Positions 1-7,480 of a stretch of 64,000 nucleotides of DNA are shown here, piece by piece. Location of the stretch: the NCBI GenBank assembly GCA_022841245.1, contig JALHRW010000001.1, positions 1 through 64,000 on the forward strand, written 5' to 3'. This stretch comes from Planctomycetota bacterium. GTDB taxonomy: Bacteria > Planctomycetota > UBA11346. Under the pieces are notes generated by a model. The model did no database searches and was not told the DNA's origin. It worked only from the letters and a program-made list of their open reading frames with translations. Position 1 is the first letter of the stretch, and every line of letters begins with the position of its first letter. The position numbers were made by a program, and so were the translations under genes.

Positions 1-975
1 GTCGGCAGCCGCATGCTGCCCGGGCCGCTGGCGGCATTGCGCGCATGCGCCCGCGTGGCCTGCAACCGCAGGTCGACACCGTGGGATGCCGGAGAGCTGG
101 CCCGGCGCGCTGCGCGGGCCGATGCGCTCATCGCCTTCATGCCCGATCGCATCGACGCCGCGCTGCTGGCGCAGTGCCCCCGCCTGCGTCTGGTCGCCGG
201 AGCGCTGAAGGGGGCCGACAACATCGATGCCGTCGCCTGCGCGGAGCGCGGCGTGCGCGTCACCGTGGTCGATGATCTGCTGTCAGCCCCGACCGCGGAA
301 CTGGCGCTGCTGCTGACGCTCGGCTTGCTCCGCCATCTGCGGGCCGGCGATACGGCGGTCAGGAACGGACACGACGGCTGGCGCCCAAGCCTCTATGGTG
401 GGACGTTGGTCGATGGCACCATCGGCGTGCTGGGCATGGGGTCGCTCGGGCGCGCGTTCGCACGCCAGTTGGCCGGTTTCGGCACGCGCATCGTCTATCA
501 TGACCCCCGACGCCTGACGTCCGAGGAGGAGGCCGCACTGCGCCTGACCTGGGTGCCGGCAGAGGAGCTTCCGGCCCGAAGCGGCTGCGCCCTGGTGCTG
601 CTCTGCCCGCTGACCACGGCCAGCATGGGCTGGTTGAACACGACGCGGCTGCGCAGGTTGGCCCCGGGTGCGGTGGTGGTCAATGCCGGTCGCGGATCGG
701 TGGTGGATGAGGTCGCCGTGCTGGCCGCGCTGTGCCATGGCCGACTGGCGGGCTACGCCGCCGACGTCTTCGCATTCGAGGACCGGGCTCGCCGCGATCG
801 CCCGCTGCAGATCGACCCCGATCTGCTTGCGCATCCCAACACCCTCTTCACCCCGCACCTGGGCTCCGCCGTCCGTCGGGTGCGCGAGGCGATCGAGCAT
901 GCCGCCGTGCAGTCGGTTTGCGAAACATTCGGCCTGCGGTCACGTGAGCGGGTCGCTACTCGGGGGGTGGCCTGA
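1..975 (+). CDS. ptxD: Phosphite (phosphonate) dehydrogenase, PtxD-like, 5' end outside window
   Basis: D-isomer 2-hydroxyacid dehydrogenase fold that closely follows Pseudomonas stutzeri PtxD, which oxidises phosphite to phosphate with NAD+. Numbering from the ATG at 13, the PtxD catalytic set is kept at a near-constant offset of 10: Lys66, Arg227 in GRGSVVDE, Glu256 in FAFED, His282 in FTPH and Arg288 in SAVR, with Trp123. The nucleotide site is GMGSLG (141-146), and Asp164 sits where PtxD has Glu175, which suggests NAD preference. The frame is open to base 1, and the ATG at 13 would drop the first beta strand of the family, so the true start is probably upstream. Phosphite transport genes (ptxABC), if present, would lie off the left edge. 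A generic hydroxyacid dehydrogenase is less likely given the conserved active-site set. Confidence 0.82.
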   Translation, partial: VGSRMLPGPLAALRACARVACNRRSTPWDAGELARRAARADALIAFMPDRIDAALLAQCPRLRLVAGALKGADNIDAVACAERGVRVTVVDDLLSAPTAELALLLTLGLLRHLRAGDTAVRNGHDGWRPSLYGGTLVDGTIGVLGMGSLGRAFARQLAGFGTRIVYHDPRRLTSEEEAALRLTWVPAEELPARSGCALVLLCPLTTASMGWLNTTRLRRLAPGAVVVNAGRGSVVDEVAVLAALCHGRLAGYAADVFAFEDRARRDRPLQIDPDLLAHPNTLFTPHLGSAVRRVREAIEHAAVQSVCETFGLRSRERVATRGVA

Positions 976-1146
976 CCACTCCCTGCGGACGCAGTAACGG
1001 CAGGGTGTAGCGATATGCCGCGCCTATGCCGGATTCTCGATCTGGTCATTCAGGCTGACTGGATTGATATGTGAACCTTCGGAGATAGGGGCATCACCGT
1101 TCGGAGTCCCTGTCTGCTCTGACGGGCGGGATCGCCCATAATGCAT

Positions 1147-1653
1147 TCACACGAGCATTGACAGCACCAACAAATCTCGGAAGCGGCCGGGCAATTCGGC
1201 GTCATCACCGCGCGAAGCGAGGATCAGGGTTCCGGTCTGCGTCGGAGCCAGGACCGCGATGCCGATCTGCGCGTCACCGGTCTGTGTTCGCCCCTTGCCA
1301 ATAACCCGTTCGGCAGGGATGCCAGCAAGCATCGATGAGGAGGATGCAATGGCTGAGAATTGTGAGATGAATCCATGCAACAGCATGGACGGATCTCCTG
1401 CCGCAGAGTCGGTCCCAACCCGGAACCAGAGAGCCAGGTGTTCCCCACGCTCGGGAGTGCTGATCCAGCAGCGCAGTCCCTCCCAACGCTTGGTCCAGCC
1501 AGGCAGCAGATTGATAGCCTGCTCGCGATCCATGCTGAATTCTGGCAATGGGTTGGCCCCTGACCTCCGTTCGGTGCTTTCGGCAAGCGGGTCTCCTCCG
1601 GTGGTCGACAGGGCCAAGAACAACGCGGATGCGGTAACCGTACTTCTGATCAT
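1147..1653 (-). CDS. Hypothetical secreted protein
   Basis: I do not recognise this family. The product is about 168 residues starting at the ATG at 1653; a TTG two codons earlier is an alternative. The first ~22 residues (MIRSTVTASALFLALSTTGG) look like a signal peptide. The rest is soluble, with a WF/RVGTDSAAGD stretch, a serine-rich patch and a hydrophobic C-terminus. It is a single gene with no close operon partner and lies upstream of, and divergent from, the PepSY gene. An open frame on the opposite strand is less protein-like. It could be a lipid- or detergent-sensing periplasmic protein, but nothing in the sequence settles that. Confidence 0.5.
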   Translation of the reverse strand: MIRSTVTASALFLALSTTGGDPLAESTERRSGANPLPEFSMDREQAINLLPGWTKRWEGLRCWISTPERGEHLALWFRVGTDSAAGDPSMLLHGFISQFSAIASSSSMLAGIPAERVIGKGRTQTGDAQIGIAVLAPTQTGTLILASRGDDAELPGRFRDLLVLSMLV

Positions 1654-1895
1654 GGCCAAGTGCTCCAGGGTGGGGTATGGATTCAGACGCGCTCCGGAGA
1701 CTGTCCTGACCGGGTTTCCTGCCAGGGTTCGTCACGAAACGGTCTTCGGTCGGCCCGCCCATGAATGCGGGCAGCTGGTGCAGTACGGCATGAGTTTGGT
1801 TGCCGGAAATGGCTTCACGGCTGGTTAAGGTCTGCCACCCACAGTGCAGATCATGCCGCGCCACGACGGCGAGGCCAACCAACCAGGAGAGCGTC

Positions 1896-2465
1896 ATGCT
1901 CCTTCCGCGATCCATCCACCTCATTCCCGCCGTGCTCCTCGCCCTGAGCGGAACCGCCTTCGCCGAGGATGAACTCACCATCGATCAGGTGCCGGCGCCG
2001 GTAGCTGCCACCCTGCGTGCCCAGGCTGGCGGTGCCGTCATCGATGAAATCGAGGTCGAGAAGCGCGATGGCACAACCGTCTATGAGGCCGAGATCCACA
2101 AGCAGACCGGGAAGGTGACGGTGGTCGTTGCGGCTGATGGGACGGTCGTGCGGTCGGAAACCAAGATCGCGGTCACCGCCATGCCGGCTGCAGTTCAGGC
2201 CGCCATCACCAAGGCTTTTGGCGCCAAAGCCCCTACGCGTGGCGAGTCGGAAACCGAAGGTGCTGTGACCACCTACGCGGTCGAGGGTATGATCGGCAAT
2301 GACGAGGTTGAAATCAGCTTTGCTGCGGATGGCAGTGAGCGTTCCCGCGAGGTCCAGAAGGCCGGCGACCGTGAGGATGGCGAACATGAAGACGGTGAAC
2401 AAGGCAAGGGTGGCCATGCCGACAAAGGCCCTCAACATGGGCATCAGGACAAGGACAACCGCTGA
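1896..2465 (+). CDS. Periplasmic PepSY-like domain protein
   Basis: 189-residue exported protein. The start at 1896 is set by an AGGAG ribosome site about 6 bases upstream and by the signal peptide that follows (MLLPRSIHLIPAVLLALSG, cleavage after AFA). Two PepSY-like repeats follow, alternating a helix (VPAPVAATLRAQAGG; MPAAVQAAITKAFG) with a strand block (YEAEIHKQTGKVTVVVAADG; YAVEGMIGNDEVEISFAADG). The C-terminus is a highly charged, His-rich tail (GEHEDGEQGKGGHADKG). It sits 24 bases before a response regulator/histidine kinase pair, a common arrangement in which the PepSY protein is a periplasmic ligand binder or modulator for the sensor. The His/Asp tail could bind metal; that part is inference. 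Confidence 0.75.
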   Translation: MLLPRSIHLIPAVLLALSGTAFAEDELTIDQVPAPVAATLRAQAGGAVIDEIEVEKRDGTTVYEAEIHKQTGKVTVVVAADGTVVRSETKIAVTAMPAAVQAAITKAFGAKAPTRGESETEGAVTTYAVEGMIGNDEVEISFAADGSERSREVQKAGDREDGEHEDGEQGKGGHADKGPQHGHQDKDNR

Positions 2466-2489
2466 ACCCAGGTCGAGCAAGGAGATCTG

Positions 2490-3173
2490 ATGCGCATCCT
2501 GGTTGTCGAGGATTTCGCGCCGATGCGCGGCACCCTGGAGCGCGCGCTCCGGGGTGCCGGCTTCGCCGTGGATGGAGCCAGTGATGGCGAAGAGGCGTTG
2601 TACCACCTCAAGGAAGCCGTCCACGATGTCGTGATCCTGGATCTGATGCTCCCTCAGGTAGACGGGTTGACGGTGCTGCGCCGCATGCGTGCTGCCGCCA
2701 ACCCGGCCCATGTTCTCGTTCTGACCGCCCGCGATGCGGTCGACGATCGGGTGGCGGCCTTGGACCTCGGTGCTGATGACTACTTGGTGAAACCGTTCGC
2801 CCTGGCTGAACTGCTGGCGCGGGTGCGGGCCTTGGTCCGTCGGGCCTATGCGCGCAAGGACCCGGTACTGCGCATTGCCGATCTGGAGATCGACACCGCC
2901 GGCCGCACCGCCCGGCGCGGTGGGCAGGCGCTGGACCTCACGGCCCGCGAGTTCGCCTTGTTGGAGTACCTGGCCCTGCGTACCGGCGAAGTGGTGCCAC
3001 GCGGTGATCTGCTGGAGCGGCTCTATCAACTTGAAGATGCGGCCACCAGCAACGTCCTGGAAGTGCATGTCAGCAATCTGCGCCGGAAGCTGGAGGAGCA
3101 GGGTGCCGTACGCCTCCTGCACACCCGACGTGGCGAAGGCTATCTGCTGGCCGTCCCTGCGGGCAGTGCATGA
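2490..3173 (+). CDS. OmpR/PhoB-family response regulator
   Basis: 227 residues. An N-terminal receiver domain (1-115) has the acidic pair ED7-8, phospho-acceptor Asp51 (ILDLMLP), Thr79 and Lys101 (LVKPF). The C-terminal winged-helix effector (~125-222) shows the usual LTAREFALLEYL and VLEVHVSNLRRKL blocks and ends RRGEGYLL. An AAGGAGA ribosome site precedes the ATG. The stop codon overlaps the next gene's start (ATGA), so kinase translation is probably coupled. The domain set resembles QseB/PmrA regulators. The likely target is its own operon including the PepSY gene; the signal is unknown. Confidence 0.93.
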   Translation: MRILVVEDFAPMRGTLERALRGAGFAVDGASDGEEALYHLKEAVHDVVILDLMLPQVDGLTVLRRMRAAANPAHVLVLTARDAVDDRVAALDLGADDYLVKPFALAELLARVRALVRRAYARKDPVLRIADLEIDTAGRTARRGGQALDLTAREFALLEYLALRTGEVVPRGDLLERLYQLEDAATSNVLEVHVSNLRRKLEEQGAVRLLHTRRGEGYLLAVPAGSA

Positions 3174-4645
3174 ACCAGCCGGATCAACCTACCGGTCGAT
3201 GGTCGCTGCGTCGTCGCTTGGCGATGGCTGCTGGCTTGGCGGCGGCGGTGGTACTGGCCGGCACCGCCACCGTCGTCTTTTTTGTGGCCCGCACCCAGAT
3301 GATCGCGGACTTTGATCGCATCTGGCAGGCGCGTGGCGAATCCGTGGCTTCCGCCCTGGAATACGACCGGAATGGCTGGGACCTGGACGAGCGTCCCGAA
3401 ACCATGGCGGTATTCGCCGCCGCCTCGACCGAAGCTGCCTATCAGATCCGGGTTGGTGAGATGGTCGTGGCCAGGTCGCCCTCCCTGGCCGGGCGCAACC
3501 TGCCCCAGGAGGCACTGGTGACGCAGCATTGCTCACAGTGGACCACGATGCCGGATGGCCGGATCGGGAGAACCCAGTCCTGGCTGTTCATTCCCGACCA
3601 TGAAGCGCAATCACCACCAGCACCGCAGGCATCCATCGTCGTGGCCGCCGCTGCAGATGATCTGCGTCGCGCGATCAGCGCCTTGGCATGGCTGCTGATC
3701 TGGGCCACGGCTCTCGGCACCGGGGTATCAGCGCTCCTCATGGCCCTGGTGGCAACCCGGGCCATGCGTCCGCTGGTGGAACTCGGCGGTCTGCTCGCTG
3801 TTCGCACACCTGGTTCGGCTTCCCCGGTTGCTCTGGCTGATCCCCCGCGGGAACTGGTGCCGGTTGTGACCCGCCTGAACGAAGCATTCGGCCGCCTGGA
3901 GACCGCGCTGGAACGGGAAAAGGGATTCACGGCCGATGCCGCCCACGAGCTACGCACTCCGCTTGCTGCGCTGCGCCTGCTGTTGGAAGTGTCGCAGAGC
4001 GAAGCCGATCCGGCCGATGCCCGCCGAGGGGATGTCGGTGAGGCGCACGCCCTGGCGCTGCGCCTGCAACGTATCGTCGATGCCTTGCTGGCCTTGGCCA
4101 GACTTGATCGAGGACTAGTCGCACCCCGACCGGCGCTGGTCTCCCTCGATGCACTCATGGAGGAAGCCTGGGCAGGCGTGGCGTCAGCGGCCTCGACGCG
4201 CGGGATCACCTACCGGTGTACGGGCTCAGTTGGATTGGCGGTGTGGACGGACCCCGACCTGCTGCGCCAGATCTTGGCCAATCTGTGCGACAACGCGGTC
4301 AGCCACGGCGACGCGGACTCCGAGGTGCTGTGCACGGCATCGGCCACCTATCCCGGCCAAGCAGTGCTAACCATCTCCAACGATGCATCGATTGCGCCAG
4401 CTGACCTTTCCGCTGCCGGTCAACGCTTCTGGCGAGCTGACCAGGCCCGGACGGATTATGGTCGTCATGTCGGTATCGGGTTGTCCCTGTGTCAACGCAT
4501 GGTCGGCGTACTCCGGGGAGGCCTGCAGATGGAACGCCGGGGATCACAGGTGGTCGTCACCCTTCAGATCGCGGACCTCAAGGAACTCGCCGTTGCGTCT
4601 CCGCCAGCAGCGGATCAGGACCGGCCGGAGGTCATCTCTGGTTAG
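3170..4645 (+). CDS. Sensor histidine kinase of the OmpR-type pair
   Basis: 491-residue inner-membrane kinase. TM1 is at about 16-40, a periplasmic sensor region of ~130 residues follows, and TM2 is at about 168-195. A HAMP-like linker leads to the HisKA domain with phospho-acceptor His259 (ADAAHELRTPL). The HATPase domain has the N box (LCDNAVSHG) and the G box GRHVGIGLSLC. The periplasmic region contains one Cys (121) and a TQSWLFIPDHE segment but no recognised sensor fold. It overlaps the response regulator by 4 bases and shares its operon with the PepSY protein. This layout is typical of QseC/PmrB-type sensors of cations or envelope state. Confidence 0.92.
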   Translation: MNQPDQPTGRWSLRRRLAMAAGLAAAVVLAGTATVVFFVARTQMIADFDRIWQARGESVASALEYDRNGWDLDERPETMAVFAAASTEAAYQIRVGEMVVARSPSLAGRNLPQEALVTQHCSQWTTMPDGRIGRTQSWLFIPDHEAQSPPAPQASIVVAAAADDLRRAISALAWLLIWATALGTGVSALLMALVATRAMRPLVELGGLLAVRTPGSASPVALADPPRELVPVVTRLNEAFGRLETALEREKGFTADAAHELRTPLAALRLLLEVSQSEADPADARRGDVGEAHALALRLQRIVDALLALARLDRGLVAPRPALVSLDALMEEAWAGVASAASTRGITYRCTGSVGLAVWTDPDLLRQILANLCDNAVSHGDADSEVLCTASATYPGQAVLTISNDASIAPADLSAAGQRFWRADQARTDYGRHVGIGLSLCQRMVGVLRGGLQMERRGSQVVVTLQIADLKELAVASPPAADQDRPEVISG

Positions 4646-4837
4646 ATGTCTAGTGGAACCAATCGACCAGCAGGCGTTCCGCTGATTCAACCTGTCACGC
4701 AGGGCGCGTTCCAGCGCAATGCGCGGGCGACTGTGGATGCGTACATTGTACAGGGCTCAGCGACTTCAACGGCACAGCGTGCAAACCAGGCGCCCGTGCC
4801 GCGCACCTGGCCAGCACGCAGCACGCGCTGAGCGGAC

Positions 4838-5431
4838 TTACAGCGGGAACAGCGCGTGGAAAAGCTCGCTGCGCCCCTTCACCCCCAGCTTGGAGTAGAT
4901 CGCGGTCAGCGCATTCTTCACCGACTGCTCATTCTGATCCAGGGCGATGGCGATTTGGCGGTTCGATTGGCCGTGCAGCACGCTCATCACCAGGCTACGC
5001 TCGCGCTGCGTCAGTGGCAGACCTTCCAGCCGCTGCTCCAGCGCGTTGCCGCCCCGCCCTGATCCGCTGGCCAGCAGGCGGTCCATGACATCGGCAAGCT
5101 GGCCGGCCCCGAAAGGCTTCTCCAGCAAGTAGTCGGTGCCCAGGTTCAGTGCCTGGATGGCGCGCTCCTTGTCCGCAAAGCTGGTGATCACAATGCATTT
5201 CGCCCGTACGCCGCTGTCGCGGACAATGCGCAGCAAGCCGATCCCGTCGAGCCGGGGCATGCATAAGTCGGTAACCAGGAGATCCCAGCCGTCGTGGAGC
5301 ATGGGCAGCGCCTCGCTGCCATCAGTCACCGTCGTGACGCGGTAGCCGCGGCGCTCCAGCCCGCGGGCGAGCAGGATGCGGGCTGGGGCCTCATCCTCGA
5401 CCAGCAGCACACGGGCGGGCGACCGCGTCAT
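4838..5431 (-). CDS. NarL/FixJ-type response regulator with LuxR HTH
   Basis: 197 residues. The receiver domain (~5-125) has Asp55 (LLVTDLCMP) as phospho-acceptor, Thr/Ser84 and Lys105 (LLEKPFGAG). A GerE/LuxR-type helix-turn-helix follows at ~135-195 (LTQRERSLVMSVLHGQSNRQIA). Its start overlaps the stop of the histidine kinase gene by 4 bases, so the two form a translationally coupled pair transcribed on the minus strand. The receiver resembles NtrC/FixJ receivers (DGIGLLRIVRDSG) more than NarL ones. Target genes are not evident nearby. Confidence 0.9.
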   Translation of the reverse strand: MTRSPARVLLVEDEAPARILLARGLERRGYRVTTVTDGSEALPMLHDGWDLLVTDLCMPRLDGIGLLRIVRDSGVRAKCIVITSFADKERAIQALNLGTDYLLEKPFGAGQLADVMDRLLASGSGRGGNALEQRLEGLPLTQRERSLVMSVLHGQSNRQIAIALDQNEQSVKNALTAIYSKLGVKGRSELFHALFPL

Positions 5432-6327
5432 GCTGCCGCCGTGGCGATCGGCAGCATGAGTTGGGCCCGCACCAACGCGCCGTCTTGGACCACGCTCAGA
5501 CTGCCATTGTAGGCGGTCGCCAATTCGCTGACGATGAGCAGTCCGGCTCCCAGCCCGCCGGTCTTGGTCGACTGGCCGATCGGCTCGTCATCGCCCAGTC
5601 GGAACATCGGGCCGAGTTCACCGGGATTGCATACGGTCACGACGATGGTCTCGCTGCTGTGGGCCACCGTGATGGATATCTTTCCTCCGCTTCGTCCCTC
5701 ACAGGCGTTGCGCAGGAGGTTGCCGAGCATCATGCGCAAATCATCGTCGGCACATCGGGCCAGCATCGGTCCCGTTGGCGGATCCCAGGCGATCAACCCT
5801 GCCGACACGCCGGTGGCGATCTGGTCGGCGATGACCTGTGGGACGACCTGTCCGGCATCGCAGGTCGCATCCGTCCGGACGGCGGGCCGGGCCATGCGAT
5901 AGACCATGGCCACCGCATGGTCGATGCGCCTGATGCCGTCGTCGAGTGCCGGATAGAGTGGATCGCGACCGATCACGGGATGGGACTCGCGCAGTTCATC
6001 GAGTATCAAGCGCATGTTGTGCAGCGGGTTGCGGATTTCATGCGCCATGGAGGCCGCCAGCCGGCCCAGCACCTGCAGTCTGCGCGCATGCTCGCTCCGA
6101 CGACGGTTGTGCAGTTCCGTTCGGAGCAGCCTGATGCGGTCGGCGATCAGCATTCCAACCACAGCGAAACCTGGCACATAGATGAGCACCTCCAGCACCT
6201 CGATGGCGTTATTCAGGGCCTGGGTGTCGGTTTCCAGGGTCTCGACCCAGGCGTCCAAGCCGAGCAGGGCCCCGCCCAACAGCGCGCCGAGCAATCCGAA
6301 CAGCAGCGTGGTGGGGTGTGCGCGCAT
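5428..6327 (-). CDS. Membrane histidine kinase paired with the LuxR-type regulator
   Basis: About 299 residues from the ATG at 6327; a TTG at 6336 would add three. Two membrane segments near the N-terminus (residues ~6-28 and ~45-63) leave only a short loop outside, so this kinase probably senses within the membrane or cytoplasm. The HisKA box is LAASMAHEIRNPLHN (His ~96). The HATPase domain has the N box NLLRNACEG and the glycine-rich TGGLGAGLLI. It is encoded immediately before, and overlaps, its response regulator. The kinase core resembles NtrB/ZraS-type kinases. Confidence 0.88.
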   Translation of the reverse strand: MRAHPTTLLFGLLGALLGGALLGLDAWVETLETDTQALNNAIEVLEVLIYVPGFAVVGMLIADRIRLLRTELHNRRRSEHARRLQVLGRLAASMAHEIRNPLHNMRLILDELRESHPVIGRDPLYPALDDGIRRIDHAVAMVYRMARPAVRTDATCDAGQVVPQVIADQIATGVSAGLIAWDPPTGPMLARCADDDLRMMLGNLLRNACEGRSGGKISITVAHSSETIVVTVCNPGELGPMFRLGDDEPIGQSTKTGGLGAGLLIVSELATAYNGSLSVVQDGALVRAQLMLPIATAAA

Positions 6328-6362
6328 GCGTGGCAAGTGTCAGGGATGGCGCCGGGGAGCAA

Positions 6363-6427
6363 ATAGGACCAAGGTACTCGACCGGCCTGGTCAGGACGAG
6401 CTATCCTGACCGTGATGAAGCAAACCG
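6363..6427 (+). repeat. Upstream copy of a direct repeat (partner 7416-7480)
   Basis: About 65 bases from ATAGGACCAAGG through the start codons GTGATGAA are nearly identical to 7416-7480, the leader and start of the GT2-GtrA-GT39 gene. The first 57 bases differ at two positions. Both copies carry the same 7-bp hairpin just before the start codon. Confidence 0.85.
6389..6411 (+). promoter_or_regulatory. Hairpin directly before start codon, copy 1
   Basis: GGTCAGG (6389-6395) pairs perfectly with CCTGACC (6405-6411) around a 9-base loop that carries AGGA. The GTG and ATG start codons follow at once (6412, 6415). The same hairpin precedes the start of the intact glycosyltransferase gene, so it is probably part of that gene's leader and may control translation. 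No function is demonstrated. Confidence 0.45.
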
Positions 6428-6579
6428 CGACACCATTCACCCACGCCAGCGATCCGCTGTCGGGCATCTTCGCCGCCGGGCGCGTCGAGCTCCTGACCTT
6501 TGGCGAGGGGCCGACCGGCTTCACGATCCTGCTCGAACTGCCCACCCACCACACCGATCCTGCCCGGGGACTGGCATGA
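6415..6579 (+). pseudogene. In-frame deletion remnant of the GT2-GtrA-GT39 gene
   Basis: A 54-codon frame fuses the first few codons of the downstream glycosyltransferase (MKQTA, compare MNETA) directly to an internal piece matching its residues ~151-195. The matching blocks are PFTHASDPLSG / PFTHASDPMSG, LLTFGEGPTGF / LLTLGDGPTGF and ILLEL. It then ends at a TGA. The middle ~440 bases and everything after the piece are missing. The frame is intact and its stop overlaps an ATG in the methyltransferase frame, but the peptide keeps no catalytic motif. It is most simply a decayed duplicate; a functional micropeptide cannot be excluded. Confidence 0.75.
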
Positions 6580-6632
6580 GCGGCAGCCATTCGTCATCTG
6601 GCCGGGCCGATCCGGCCCAAGAGATTTTCGCC

Positions 6633-7265
6633 ATGTCCGACCCCACGCGTGGACAGGGACTCCTCAGGGCGGTCAAACGTCTGCGTCGGGTTGCGACCTG
6701 GCTGGTCGCTCTTGCCGCCGGTGCGGTGCTTGTCGTGTCGGCCAGTTCCTGGCCCGATGACGGCATCGTCGATGTGCTCATGGGCGATATCGGACTGATC
6801 CTGCTGCTGGTCTGCGCCTTCGGCAGGCTGTGGTCGTCGCTCTACATCGCCGGGTTCAAGAACGACAAGCTGATCACCGTCGGTCCCTACAGCCTGGTAC
6901 GCAATCCGCTGTATGTGTTCAGTTTCTGCGGCACGGTCGGCCTCGGCCTGGCATCCGGGAGCTTCATCATCACCGGTCTCCTTATCGTCCCCTTCCTGGT
7001 GTGGTATCCTGTGCTCGTCCTTGAGGAGGAACGGGTGCTGGCCGAGCGCCATCCCGAGGAGTGGGCCGCCTATGCCGCTGCCACGCCACGTTTCATCCCA
7101 GCCCTGCGCCGGCCGATCGTTCCGGAAATCTACACGGTGAATTCGCGTCGGGTCGGTCTCGCCTTCGCTGATGCGATCTGGTTCCCGATGTCCTACATCG
7201 CCCTGCAAGGCATCGAGACGCTGCATCGTACTGGGATCCTGCATGCCTACTGGCATATCATCTAG
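6633..7265 (+). CDS. PEMT/ICMT-family membrane methyltransferase
   Basis: About 210 residues from the ATG at 6633, which has AAGAG about 9 bases upstream; an ATG at 6576 in the same frame is an alternative. Several membrane segments occur (about residues 20-38, 47-65, 90-125). The C-terminal signature of the isoprenylcysteine carboxyl methyltransferase/phospholipid methyltransferase group is clear: GPYSLVRNPLYV, then EEERVLAERHPEEWAAYAAATPRFIP. Members methylate small lipophilic or thiol substrates with SAM at the membrane. The substrate here is unknown. The gene lies between a remnant and the intact copy of a glycosyltransferase gene, so it may have been inserted or trapped by that duplication. 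Confidence 0.82.
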   Translation: MSDPTRGQGLLRAVKRLRRVATWLVALAAGAVLVVSASSWPDDGIVDVLMGDIGLILLLVCAFGRLWSSLYIAGFKNDKLITVGPYSLVRNPLYVFSFCGTVGLGLASGSFIITGLLIVPFLVWYPVLVLEEERVLAERHPEEWAAYAAATPRFIPALRRPIVPEIYTVNSRRVGLAFADAIWFPMSYIALQGIETLHRTGILHAYWHII

Positions 7266-7415
7266 AATGGGACCGATTTCTGTCAGGCCGGCGGGTCGTC
7301 CATGCTTTCCAACCGTGTAGAACAGGGCCATCACGTGGGGCTCGATGGTGATCCACAGTGGCGTTGTGCCAGATGTCGTAGTCGGTGACCCACCGCTTAG
7401 TGCCGTCGTCATTTC

Positions 7416-7480
7416 ATAGGACCAAGGTACTCGCCCGGCCTGGTCAGGACGAGCTACCCTGACCGTGATGAACGAAACCG
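7416..7480 (+). repeat. Downstream copy of the direct repeat (partner 6363-6427)
   Basis: Leader and first codons of the intact glycosyltransferase gene, nearly identical to 6363-6427. The repeat breaks off inside the first codons. In the upstream copy the sequence then jumps to what corresponds to ~7918 here. Confidence 0.85.
7442..7464 (+). promoter_or_regulatory. Hairpin directly before start codon, copy 2
   Basis: GGTCAGG (7442-7448) and CCTGACC (7458-7464) flank a 9-base loop immediately before GTG-ATG of the glycosyltransferase gene. Stem and nearly all of the loop are conserved in the upstream remnant at 6389-6411. No other Shine-Dalgarno is visible, so the only AGGA lies in the stem-loop. 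Confidence 0.45.

Noticed and set aside
1274..1981. Longer minus frame through the 1.1-2.0 kb region
   Set aside because: It crosses the PepSY start and ribosome site and lacks a signal peptide or domain; the 1147-1653 frame is more protein-like.
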